Position numbers and translations under genes: made by a program. A model generated the notes under the pieces. That model had not been told where the DNA came from and searched no databases. It was given only the letters and a program-made list of their open reading frames with translations. 64,000 nucleotides of DNA from Maritalea mobilis (lineage in GTDB: Bacteria; Pseudomonadota; Alphaproteobacteria; Rhodobacterales; Rhodobacteraceae): positions 930,001 to 994,000 of the forward strand of contig NZ_JAHVKE010000001.1 of the NCBI RefSeq assembly GCF_019800885.1, read 5' to 3'. Of the stretch, positions 54,313 through 61,920 are shown in pieces (position 1 is the first letter of the stretch; each line of letters begins with the position of its first letter).

Positions 54313-55347
54313 ATGAAAACAGACCGCCGCACCGTCACCCTGTCGCTGGCCGCAGCCCTTGGCCTGCCCGTGATCCCCCTCCGGGCGCAGAGCGACGCGG
54401 AGGAAGAGGTCGTCTTCGACGTGGCCAACATGCTGCCCGGCGATTTCACCTGGCACCCCGAACGGGAGCCGCAGGGCGCGGTCGCGGTCATCTGCTCGAT
54501 CCCCGAGCAGCGCGTGCATGTCTATCGCAACGGCATCCGCATCGGCGTCTCGACCTGTTCCACCGGGCGCCCGGGGCACGAAACGCCCACGGGCGTGTTC
54601 ACCGTGCTGCAAAAGGACGCCGACCACAGGTCTTCGACCTATAACAACGCGCCGATGCCGAACATGAACCGGCTGACCTGGGGCGGGATCGCGCTGCATG
54701 CCGGAAACCTGCCGGGCTACCCGGCCAGCCACGGCTGCATCCGCCTGCCGCTGGAGTTCTCGGCGCTTCTGTTCGAGGTCACCCATATCGGCACGCCCGT
54801 CATCATCTCGGGCGCACGCAACGACCCGTGGGAGCTGATCCATCCCGGCTTCGTGCTCAGCGGCCTCGCCGAGGCAGACATGGAAGAGGCCGTCGCGGGC
54901 CTCGATGCGCGCTCCCACCCCTCCGACTGGACAAGCGGCGCGGACTATCCCGTGACTGCGGTGCTCGCCACCCGTGCGGATCGCAAGATCATCCTCATGG
55001 AAGACGGCAGAAAACTGTTCGAAAGCTCGATCGAGATCGACGACGACCGCCCCTTGGGCGAACATGTCCTCGTCATGCAGGGCAGCCGCGAGACCGGGCT
55101 GCACTGGACGGGCCTCACCCATCATCACGACCCCGATCATCCGCTTTGGCCGGAGGAGCAGGTGCTCAATCGCCTGCGGGTCCCGGAAGCCTTTTCGCAG
55201 GCGATGATGGCCCGGCTGCATCCCGGCCTCGTGCTGGTCGTGTCGGACCTTGCCGCGACGCCCGATCGCCAGTCTGGCCGTGATTTCGTGATCATGACCG
55301 GCGAAACCCTCACCTCGCCCCGCCCCCTGCCCAATCCGAGGGACTGA
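54313..55347 (+). CDS. L,D-transpeptidase, YkuD family, exported
   Basis: 344 aa. N-terminal export signal (RRTVTLSLAAALGLPVIPLRA-Q). YkuD domain about 55-185 with His129 and the catalytic motif SHGCIRLP (Cys142). These enzymes make 3-3 peptidoglycan crosslinks or attach proteins to it. The C-terminal 150 residues have no recognised domain. It follows the cluster of secreted and small membrane proteins, which supports an envelope role for that cluster. Confidence 0.9.
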   Translation: MKTDRRTVTLSLAAALGLPVIPLRAQSDAEEEVVFDVANMLPGDFTWHPEREPQGAVAVICSIPEQRVHVYRNGIRIGVSTCSTGRPGHETPTGVFTVLQKDADHRSSTYNNAPMPNMNRLTWGGIALHAGNLPGYPASHGCIRLPLEFSALLFEVTHIGTPVIISGARNDPWELIHPGFVLSGLAEADMEEAVAGLDARSHPSDWTSGADYPVTAVLATRADRKIILMEDGRKLFESSIEIDDDRPLGEHVLVMQGSRETGLHWTGLTHHHDPDHPLWPEEQVLNRLRVPEAFSQAMMARLHPGLVLVVSDLAATPDRQSGRDFVIMTGETLTSPRPLPNPRD

Positions 55348-55492
55348 CCGCAGCGACCGGCATGCTTGCGAGACTGGTCCGGCCCTTGTCCTCTGCCGAC
55401 GCAGGCAGCAAGGTGGCCGCCGAGCCACCAGCGACCGCTGCCTCGTCCGCGCGGCCGGTGCCAAAGACAACAATCGCAAGGACAGGCCGGAG

Positions 55493-56923
55493 ATGAGCGA
55501 ACCGACATCCAGACCCTTGTGGCAGTGGAGCGCCACCGACATCGCCCGCGCGACCCATGCCGGCGAGATCACCGCAGGCGAGGTGACCGAAGCCGTCCTC
55601 GCGCGGATGGACGCGGTCAATCCCGCGCTCAACGCCGTCGTCGAAAGCCTCGCCGAAGAAGCCCGCGCCGAGGCAGCCGCCCTGGATGCCAGCGATGCGC
55701 CCAAGGGGCCGCTTCATGGCGTGCCGGTGACCATCAAGGTGAATGTCGACCAGGAAGGCCATGCCACTACGAATGGCGTCGCCGCCCTGAAGGACCTCAT
55801 CGCCCCCGGCGACGCGCCGGTGGTGCGCAACCTCAAGGCGGCGGGCGCACTCATCATCGGGCGCACCAACACGCCCGAATTCTCGTTTCGCGCCGATACC
55901 GACAATCCGCTCTACGGGCGGACCTACAACCCCTGGGGGCGGCACCTGTCGGCAGGCGGGTCGTCGGGCGGGGCCGGATCGGCGGTAATGGCGGGCATCG
56001 GCCCCCTCGCCCATGGCAACGATATCGGCGGATCGCTGCGCTTTCCGGCGTCGGCCAACGGGGCCGTGACGGTCAAGCCGGGCCTTGGCCGGGTGCCGGC
56101 CTGGAACCCGAGCCAGACCGCCGAGCGTGGTCTTCTGGCGCAAAGCATGTCGGTCCAGGGGCTGCTGGCGCGCTCGGCCAAGGACCTCGACCTGTCGATG
56201 CCCGCGCTGATCGCGCCGGATGCACGCGACCCGTTCCATGTGCCGCTGCCGTGGCGTGGCGCCTCGCCCGTCCCCCCGATCAAGGTCGCCGTCACCCGGG
56301 ACGATTTCGGCTTCGGCCTGCACCCCGAGGTCGCGACGGCGATCGACAAGGCCGCCTCGGCGCTGTCCGACGCGGGCTACGACGTGACCGAGGTCGAGCC
56401 GCCGCTTGCCTTCGAGACCGGTGAGGAGGGCTACAGAACCCTTCTCGGCGAGGTCAAAGCCTTGATGGGCCCTGACATCGCCACCCACGGCTCCGAGACC
56501 GTCAACGCGATCTTTGACGCCTATTTCGAACTGTTCCCCCCCTACGAGGGCCCCGACCTGCTGCGCGCGATGGCCAAACGCAGCCATTACGCGCGGGCGT
56601 GGTCCCTGTTCCTCCAGGACTACCCGTTGGTCCTGACGCCCTTCCTGCTCAAGCCCTTCTTCAATGCCGGGCGAGATGCCGAGGGCCTCGACGGCGCCCG
56701 CGACGCCTTGGGCCAGGCCCACTGGTCGTTCATCATGAATTTCACCGGCCTGCCCGCCGGCAACCTGCCGACCCACATCGCCGATCTACCCGAAGGCCCA
56801 CAGACCATTGGCGTTCAGATCGCGGGCCAACGGTGGCGCGAGGACCTGATCGTCGATGCCATGCGCGCGATCGAGGAACGAATCCCGCCGGTCTGCACGA
56901 CCTTGTGGGAGAGGATGGGCTGA
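55493..56923 (+). CDS. Amidase signature family protein
   Basis: 476 aa. Ser-cisSer-Lys amidase: Lys in VPVTIKVN, SAGGSSGGAGSAV with the cis-Ser, and the nucleophile Ser in GNDIGGSLRFPA (Asn replaces the more usual Ser in G-S-DIGGS). Hydrolyses an amide bond of unknown substrate in the cytoplasm; no signal peptide. 145 bases after the transpeptidase gene, so perhaps its own unit. Confidence 0.9.
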   Translation: MSEPTSRPLWQWSATDIARATHAGEITAGEVTEAVLARMDAVNPALNAVVESLAEEARAEAAALDASDAPKGPLHGVPVTIKVNVDQEGHATTNGVAALKDLIAPGDAPVVRNLKAAGALIIGRTNTPEFSFRADTDNPLYGRTYNPWGRHLSAGGSSGGAGSAVMAGIGPLAHGNDIGGSLRFPASANGAVTVKPGLGRVPAWNPSQTAERGLLAQSMSVQGLLARSAKDLDLSMPALIAPDARDPFHVPLPWRGASPVPPIKVAVTRDDFGFGLHPEVATAIDKAASALSDAGYDVTEVEPPLAFETGEEGYRTLLGEVKALMGPDIATHGSETVNAIFDAYFELFPPYEGPDLLRAMAKRSHYARAWSLFLQDYPLVLTPFLLKPFFNAGRDAEGLDGARDALGQAHWSFIMNFTGLPAGNLPTHIADLPEGPQTIGVQIAGQRWREDLIVDAMRAIEERIPPVCTTLWERMG

Positions 56924-57035
56924 GGACTTGAGGAGCCATATTCGGAGCGCGCCCCAAGACCGCAACGCATGAAGGACCCGATGCCGATCCATGCCCAGAG
57001 GTGCGGCGTTTAACCGAATGAATTCTCGGCGCAGA

Positions 57036-57111
57036 TGGTGCCCCCAGAGAGACTCGAACTCCCGACCCTCTGATTACAAATCAGATGCTCTACCAGCTGA
57101 GCTATAGGGGC
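57036..57111 (-). tRNA. tRNA-Thr(UGU)
   Basis: 76 bases including encoded CCA. Acceptor GCCCCTA / TGGGGGC, D-arm with AGCTCAGCTGGTAGAGC, anticodon loop TTTGTAA (anticodon TGT) on stem TCTGA/TCAGA, and T-arm GGGAGTTCGAGTCTC. All arms fold normally. Confidence 0.95.
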
Positions 57112-57242
57112 GCTGACGTGCAGATACTGCGCAAAATGACGCTGCGCAAGCACCGGGCGCGGCAGCAATGGTCGTTTGCACGTGCTTTCGTCCTTCTATA
57201 GGGTTCCGGAAAACAGACGGGGCAGTCGGGGCATCTGCGATC

Positions 57243-58118
57243 ATGGAGGTTGTGTTTCATCTCGGGGCGCCCTGCACCGACAACGATCTGTTGATCCAGA
57301 CCCTGCTCAAGAACCGCAACCGTCTGATGGCCGAGGGGACGTCCGTGCCGCCACCCGGTCGCTATCGTGCCGTCGTGCGCGACACCGCCCGCGCGCTCAA
57401 GGGGCATCCGGCCAGCGAGGAAATCCAGGGCGCGCTGCTGGACGCGATCCTCGACGATTTCGACGTCGAGCGGCTGATCCTGTCGGACCCGCGCTTCATC
57501 TGCATCAATCGCCTCGTGATCCAGCGGGCGCAGATCTGGCCGATGATCGACCGGCAAACCGCGCAACTGCGGGCGCTCTTTCCGGAGGCGCAGGTCGAGT
57601 TCTTCATCGGCATGCGCGATCCCGCCACCCATATCCCGGCCCTGTTCAAGGCGTCGCGCTTCAACAATTTCGCGGAATTCTCGGAAAACATGCAGCCCCA
57701 TGCCGTCGCCTGGTCCGAGATGCTGCGGCGGCTGAACATGGCGCATCCCGATTGCCCGATCACCGTCTGGTGCAACGAGGACACGCCGCTTTTGTGGGGG
57801 GAAATCCTGCGCGAGATGGCCGGCGTCGGAGAGGCCACGTCGCTGGAGGGGGTGGACGACCTGGTCGAGAAGATCATGGAACCCGCCGGGTTCAAGCGGA
57901 TGCAGGCCTATATCGCCGACCACCCGCCAGAGACCGACTGGCATCGGCGGCGCATCGTGGCCGCCTTCCTCGAACGCTATGCGCTGGAGACCGAGGTCGA
58001 GGTGGAACTGGATCTGCCAGGCTGGGACGAAGGGTTCATCGACGAGTTGTCCCTCGCCTATGACCGCGACATGGAAGAGGTCGCGCGCATTCCGGGTGTG
58101 ACCTTGCTGATGCCGTGA
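57243..58118 (+). CDS. Sulfotransferase-like protein with degenerate P-loop, function unknown
   Basis: 291 aa. Begins VVFHLGAPCTDNDLLIQTLLKNR, which has the layout of the PAPS-binding loop of bacterial sulfotransferases (HIGAHKTGTTSLQ) but without the Lys and Thr that bind phosphate. Later stretches EFFIGMRDPATHIPALFKASRF resemble the region that binds the 3'-phosphate. Likely derived from the sulfotransferase fold; activity doubtful. ATG 57243 gives the fold's first strand. GTGA overlap with the GNAT gene downstream. Confidence 0.72.
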   Translation: MEVVFHLGAPCTDNDLLIQTLLKNRNRLMAEGTSVPPPGRYRAVVRDTARALKGHPASEEIQGALLDAILDDFDVERLILSDPRFICINRLVIQRAQIWPMIDRQTAQLRALFPEAQVEFFIGMRDPATHIPALFKASRFNNFAEFSENMQPHAVAWSEMLRRLNMAHPDCPITVWCNEDTPLLWGEILREMAGVGEATSLEGVDDLVEKIMEPAGFKRMQAYIADHPPETDWHRRRIVAAFLERYALETEVEVELDLPGWDEGFIDELSLAYDRDMEEVARIPGVTLLMP

Positions 58119-58672
58119 GCGGCCTTCCCGGCGACTGGACTATCGGCCCCTTGCGCATGCGGGCCGTCTGCGCCGACGACCTCCCCTTCCGCCAAGAGGT
58201 GTTCGCTGATCCGGCCCTTTCGGCGCACAAACCCGACCCGACCCCGGACAGCGCGGGGGACATCACCCGCCAGCACGCCAAGGATATCGCGCATTGGGCA
58301 CGCCATGGCACGGGCCGTTGGATCGTGTTGGATGGCGGCGCGCCCGTCGGCTTTTGCGGCTTGACCCGACGCGACGGGGTGCCCGGGCTCAACATCTCCT
58401 ACCATCTGACGCCCGACCGTTGGGGCAGCGGGATCGCCTCGCGGCTCGTGCGCGGCATGGTGGAGCTCGTCTCTTGCACCTGGCCCGATCTTGACGGGCC
58501 GATCTACGGATTGGTGCGACCCGCCAACCCGGCCTCGGGCCGCGTGCTGGAAAAGGCCGGGTTTCAGCGAAGCGGTGAGGTGATCCATGCCGGCGCACCC
58601 ACGATCCGCTGGGTTCGTCCGATCCATGAAAAAGGGGGCGATCCGCTTCAAGACCGCCCCCTAAATCTCTGA
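58115..58672 (+). CDS. GNAT-family N-acetyltransferase (RimJ/RimL type)
   Basis: 185 aa. GNAT fold: LRMRAVCADDLPFRQEVFADP at the start, ISYHLTPDRWGSGIASRLVRGMVEL with the acetyl-CoA-binding segment, and NPASGRVLEKAGFQRSGE. Start is GTG overlapping the preceding stop. The last codons contain the terminator stem of the convergent gapR gene. Substrate unknown. Confidence 0.86.
   Translation: MSGLPGDWTIGPLRMRAVCADDLPFRQEVFADPALSAHKPDPTPDSAGDITRQHAKDIAHWARHGTGRWIVLDGGAPVGFCGLTRRDGVPGLNISYHLTPDRWGSGIASRLVRGMVELVSCTWPDLDGPIYGLVRPANPASGRVLEKAGFQRSGEVIHAGAPTIRWVRPIHEKGGDPLQDRPLNL
58628..58662 (-). terminator. Terminator of gapR inside the GNAT 3' end
   Basis: 8-bp stem AGGGGGCG (58633-58640) / CGCCCCCT (58655-58662), followed on the minus strand by TTTTTC. 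It lies within the coding region of the convergent acetyltransferase gene. Confidence 0.75.
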
Positions 58673-58706
58673 TTCATAGCGCTTTTTACTGGTCTCTGAT
58701 ACGTCC

Positions 58707-58979
58707 TCAGCGCATGCCAAGGGCTTCCTTGTACATCTCCAGCACCGCCTCTTCCTCGGCGATGTCATCGGGCTCGCGCTTGCGCAGCGCGATCACCTTG
58801 CGCATCACCTTGGTGTCGTAGCCGCGCGATTTCGCCTCGGCCATCACCTCTTTCTGTTGTTCGGTGATATCCTTCTTCTCGGCCTCCAGCCGTTCGTAGC
58901 GCTCGATGAACTGGCGCAATTCGTCGGCGGTGACGCGGTAGCTGTCGGGGCGGGCGTCGGTCTCGATCATCTCGTCCAT
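58707..58979 (-). CDS. gapR: GapR-family DNA-binding protein (DUF2312)
   Basis: 90 aa. DUF2312 protein with the family's helix RVTADELRQFIERYERLEAEKKDITEQQKEVMAEAKSRGYDTKVMRKVIALRK. Caulobacter GapR is a nucleoid protein that encircles overtwisted AT-rich DNA and aids replication and topoisomerase action. Start ATG MDEMIETDARPDS; longer upstream frames are unlikely. Monocistronic with its own terminator. Confidence 0.92.
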   Translation of the reverse strand: MDEMIETDARPDSYRVTADELRQFIERYERLEAEKKDITEQQKEVMAEAKSRGYDTKVMRKVIALRKREPDDIAEEEAVLEMYKEALGMR

Positions 58980-59159
58980 CTGGCGGTCCTCGGGCAGGGT
59001 CGTGTGACATGTGGCTCGCGGTGACCCGCGATCGCGCCGCGCGAGGGGTCGCGCCGGCTGAGCCCGAGGTCTAGCCGCGCCCAACGCGGCCCGCAAGACT
59101 TGCCTGACCTGTCGCGATGGGCTAGCCCCAAGCGGCGCGCAGCGATGAGGGGACATGCC

Positions 59160-59375
59160 ATGGATTGGCTGATCTGGGTGGGCACGGGACTGACGGTCAT
59201 CGGCCTGATTGCATTGGTCTATTGCATCTTCGCGGCCATGTCGGCCAAGCGCGCGGGCCTGCCGGACGACGTGCTGCGCGGCCGCTTGCAACGGATCGTC
59301 GCGATCAACATGGGCGCGCTCCTGATCTCGGTACTCGGGCTGATGTCGGTCGTGATGGGCGTGTTCCTGGGCTGA
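59160..59375 (+). CDS. 71-aa inner-membrane protein, function unknown
   Basis: Two membrane helices (LIWVGTGLTVIGLIALVYCIFAAM and IVAINMGALLISVLGLMSVVMGVFL) joined by a basic loop (SAKRAGLPDDVLRGRLQR). GAGGGG is seven bases upstream of the ATG. The pattern is common in roseobacter genomes but has no assigned role. Confidence 0.75.
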   Translation: MDWLIWVGTGLTVIGLIALVYCIFAAMSAKRAGLPDDVLRGRLQRIVAINMGALLISVLGLMSVVMGVFLG

Positions 59376-59425
59376 CAGGGCTGCCATTCCTGCCCGGTTT
59401 CGCGACAGAGCTTGGATCCAATATG

Positions 59426-59462
59426 AAAAAGGCAGGACGCGATCTGCGCATCCTGCCTTTTT
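59426..59462. terminator. Bidirectional rho-independent terminator
   Basis: Perfect 12-bp stem AAAAAGGCAGGA / TCCTGCCTTTTT with an inner GCG..CGC loop pairing, between the 71-aa membrane protein gene and the convergent small acidic protein gene. Confidence 0.88.
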
Positions 59463-59511
59463 CATTGCACCCTGTCTTCGTCATGATCCGCTGCGGGCGG
59501 CTTTGCTCCGC

Positions 59512-59694
59512 CTAGACCGGCATATCGTTGAACAGGTCGTCGTCATCATCCGGGTCGGTTGGCTGGACCTTGGATCTCGGACGTGGGCCCTTTTTCGAAG
59601 CCCCCTCTCCCGATCCATGGGGTCGAACCTCGGTATGCGCCTTTTCCTCTTGCTCCGGCGTTTCCTTCGGCGCGGCGTCGTCCTTGTCACTCAA
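59512..59694 (-). CDS. 60-aa acidic, probably disordered protein
   Basis: Start TTG at 59694, backed by a very strong ribosome site (GGGAGGAG seven bases away). Composition is dominated by Asp, Glu, Lys and Pro and ends with DDDDDLFNDMPV. No family recognised; the poly-Asp plus hydrophobic tail might be a protein-binding tag. Confidence 0.6.
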   Translation of the reverse strand: MSDKDDAAPKETPEQEEKAHTEVRPHGSGEGASKKGPRPRSKVQPTDPDDDDDLFNDMPV

Positions 59695-59761
59695 TGGTCT
59701 CTCCTCCCTGGTGCAAGTCATGGCGCTGCATCGTGCCAAATGGCCCGGTCGGGCCCTCCGA

Positions 59762-59986
59762 TTACCCCGCGGCGCGGCGCAGAACGATCACGTTGTCCTG
59801 CGCTTCAAGCTCCTTTGCGCGAAGGGCCTCGACCCTTCGGGACCGCAGATCGGCCATCGCGGCGCGATCATGCCATCCGGCATCGGCTTGTTTCAATCTC
59901 TCGGCAACCTGGCTTCCCGCCACCTGCGTCATCAGCAGGCGGGCGATCTTGTCCTCCAGGTCTTCCGGTCGTACTTGGCTCGCCAT
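59762..59986 (-). CDS. 74-aa helical protein, function unknown
   Basis: Starts ATG at 59986 with AGGGAG six bases before. Sequence is charged and helical (RPEDLEDKIARLLMTQVAGSQVAERLKQADAGWHDRAAMADL). No membrane segment, no Cys. Same strand as the DksA-like gene, 46 bases downstream of it, so perhaps cotranscribed. Confidence 0.68.
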   Translation of the reverse strand: MASQVRPEDLEDKIARLLMTQVAGSQVAERLKQADAGWHDRAAMADLRSRRVEALRAKELEAQDNVIVLRRAAG

Positions 59987-60032
59987 AGTCAACTCCCTGT
60001 AGGGTGGTATTCGCGCGTTTCCCTACACACTT

Positions 60033-60362
60033 TTAAGATGCACATTCCCGGCAGAACGGCGTGAACGGCAGCAGGTCCAACCTCTGTTCCGAGATCTCCT
60101 TGCCGCATTTCACGCAGTAGCCGTATTCGCCTTCGTCCATGCGCGTCAGCGCCGCCTTGATCTGCTGGATCTCGGCCTGCCCCGATACGCCCAGCCGTTC
60201 CAGCACCTCGTCGCCTTCGCGCTCGGTCGCCAGTTCCTCCCAGTCCTTGGACTGGTGGCTGTCGAGTTCTTCATCAATTTCGTGCAAGCGCGCAGTCAGG
60301 TCGGACAGCCGTTGTTCAAGCTGTTCACGACGCTTCGCCAGATCCATGTCGGCCTTGGTCAT
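60033..60362 (-). CDS. DksA/TraR-type C4 zinc-finger protein
   Basis: 109 aa. N-terminal coiled coil (about 5-75) and a C-terminal zinc finger with Cys83, Cys86, Cys104 and Cys107 (YCVKCGKEI; PFCREC). The DxxDxA tip motif of true DksA is not seen in the coiled coil, so it may be a TraR-like or DksA2-like factor rather than the ppGpp cofactor. ATG 60362 is preferred; the longer frame reads through the promoter. Confidence 0.87.
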   Translation of the reverse strand: MTKADMDLAKRREQLEQRLSDLTARLHEIDEELDSHQSKDWEELATEREGDEVLERLGVSGQAEIQQIKAALTRMDEGEYGYCVKCGKEISEQRLDLLPFTPFCRECAS

Positions 60363-60556
60363 TCTTACGCCCTCCGAATGCGTCCGGCCTTCCTCTGGGC
60401 CGGATCGTTCCCATATGCGTAGTCCCGTTCGTGGGGCGGCAGCCTTGATCTCGATCAAGAACCCGTGAGGCGGGGCCTTCCCTCTGCGCGCGGCATCCGG
60501 CATGGTCGCGCCAGACACGACCCCGTTTGAGTTAGCGAACAGGCAGGACACGCGAC

Positions 60557-60991
60557 ATGGACATTCGCCAGGTCACAGACCGGTATTACACCGCTCCACA
60601 ATTGCAGCCGCAGGACATGGAAAAACTGGCCGAGCACGGAATCACCACGGTGATCTGCAACCGCCCCGACGCCGAGGTGCCGCCCCAGATCCAGGCCGCC
60701 GCCATGCAGGAGGCCGCCGAGGCCGCCGGGCTGAATTTCGTCTTCAACCCCGTGGGCGGCGCGCTGAGCCAGCCGATCATCGAGGAACAGTCCGAGGCCA
60801 TCGAATCGTCCGAGGGGCCCGTCGTGGCCTATTGCAACTCCGGCAACCGCTCGACCATCGTCTGGGCGCTTGGCGTGGCCGGAGAGATGGAGATCGACGA
60901 AATCCTCACCCGCGCCCGCGATGCCGGACAGAGCCTTGACTGGCTGCGCCCCAACCTCGTTGCCTACGCCGCCCAGAAATCTCAGGGCTGA
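60557..60991 (+). CDS. TIGR01244/DUF442 sulfur transferase or phosphatase-like protein
   Basis: 144 aa. Dual-specificity-phosphatase-like fold with ITTVICNRPDAEVPPQ and the active loop VVAYCNSGNRSTIVWAL (Cys-x4-Arg). The family, related to Blh domains and sulfide oxidation, is called a sulfur transferase on limited evidence. Cytoplasmic. Two bases separate it from the DMT gene, so both share a transcript. Confidence 0.85.
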   Translation: MDIRQVTDRYYTAPQLQPQDMEKLAEHGITTVICNRPDAEVPPQIQAAAMQEAAEAAGLNFVFNPVGGALSQPIIEEQSEAIESSEGPVVAYCNSGNRSTIVWALGVAGEMEIDEILTRARDAGQSLDWLRPNLVAYAAQKSQG

Positions 60992-60993
60992 TC

Positions 60994-61884
60994 TTGCGCG
61001 CGCTCTCGCCCACCGCGCAGGGCATCGTGATGATGCTCGGCGCGATCTTCCTGTTCTCGACCATGGATGCCATGGCCAAGGGGCTGAGCGCGACATACGA
61101 CCCGTTGCAGGTGGTCTGGGCACGCTATGCCGGACAAACCGCCGTGGTGATGCTGGTTCTCGCGCCCCGGCTGCACCTGCTGATCCGCACGCATCACCTT
61201 GGCCTGCAACTGCTGCGCTCGGGTCTGCTTTTCGCGGCGACGCTGTGTTTCTTCACCTCGCTCAGTCACCTTGAGATCGCCTCTGCGACCGCGGTTCTGA
61301 ACGTGCATCCGATGCTGCTGACGCTTGGCGCGGCCCTGATCCTCAAGGAACCGCTTGGGCCCCGCCGCCTGATCGGAATCGGCGCGGCGCTGTTCGGCGC
61401 GCTTCTGATCATACGGCCCGGCTCGGACATCTTCTCGCTCGCCTCGCTCCTGCCGCTGGCGGCGGGGATCTTCCTCGCGTCCTACGCGCTGGCGACACGC
61501 TTCCTTGGCCGCGATGAACCGATCCTGACCTCGTTTCTCTATACCGCGCTGATCGGAACGCTGGTGGCGAGCCTGCTGGTCCCGACCGCGTGGCAGGCGC
61601 CGCCGCCCATCGACGCGCTGTTGTTTCTGGTGCTGGGCACCGTCGGCGCGGTCGGTCAGTTCCTGCTGATCCGCTCGCTGACCGTGGCCGAGGCCGGGGC
61701 CGTCGCCCCCTTCGGATATGCCGGGGTGGTCTTCGCGACGCTCTACGGCGTGATCTTCTACGGCGAAACGCCGGACGCGCTCTCGGGCCTTGGCGCGCTT
61801 GTGATCATCGGGGCCGGCGTCTATGTCTGGCATCGCGAAACCCGCGCCCGCCAGGCCGAGGTCAAGGCCCCGGCTGCCCGCTGA
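60994..61884 (+). CDS. EamA/DMT-superfamily transporter
   Basis: 296 aa, TTG start at 60994 two bases after the previous stop. Ten membrane segments in two EamA halves (FLFSTMDAMAKGL; PFGYAGVVFATLYGVIFYGETPDALSGLGALVIIGAG). Different from the transporter at 4447. Substrate unknown. Confidence 0.88.
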   Translation: MRALSPTAQGIVMMLGAIFLFSTMDAMAKGLSATYDPLQVVWARYAGQTAVVMLVLAPRLHLLIRTHHLGLQLLRSGLLFAATLCFFTSLSHLEIASATAVLNVHPMLLTLGAALILKEPLGPRRLIGIGAALFGALLIIRPGSDIFSLASLLPLAAGIFLASYALATRFLGRDEPILTSFLYTALIGTLVASLLVPTAWQAPPPIDALLFLVLGTVGAVGQFLLIRSLTVAEAGAVAPFGYAGVVFATLYGVIFYGETPDALSGLGALVIIGAGVYVWHRETRARQAEVKAPAAR

Positions 61885-61920
61885 TCCAAGCGGCGGAAGG
61901 CGCCACTGCCGAGCGGCGAG

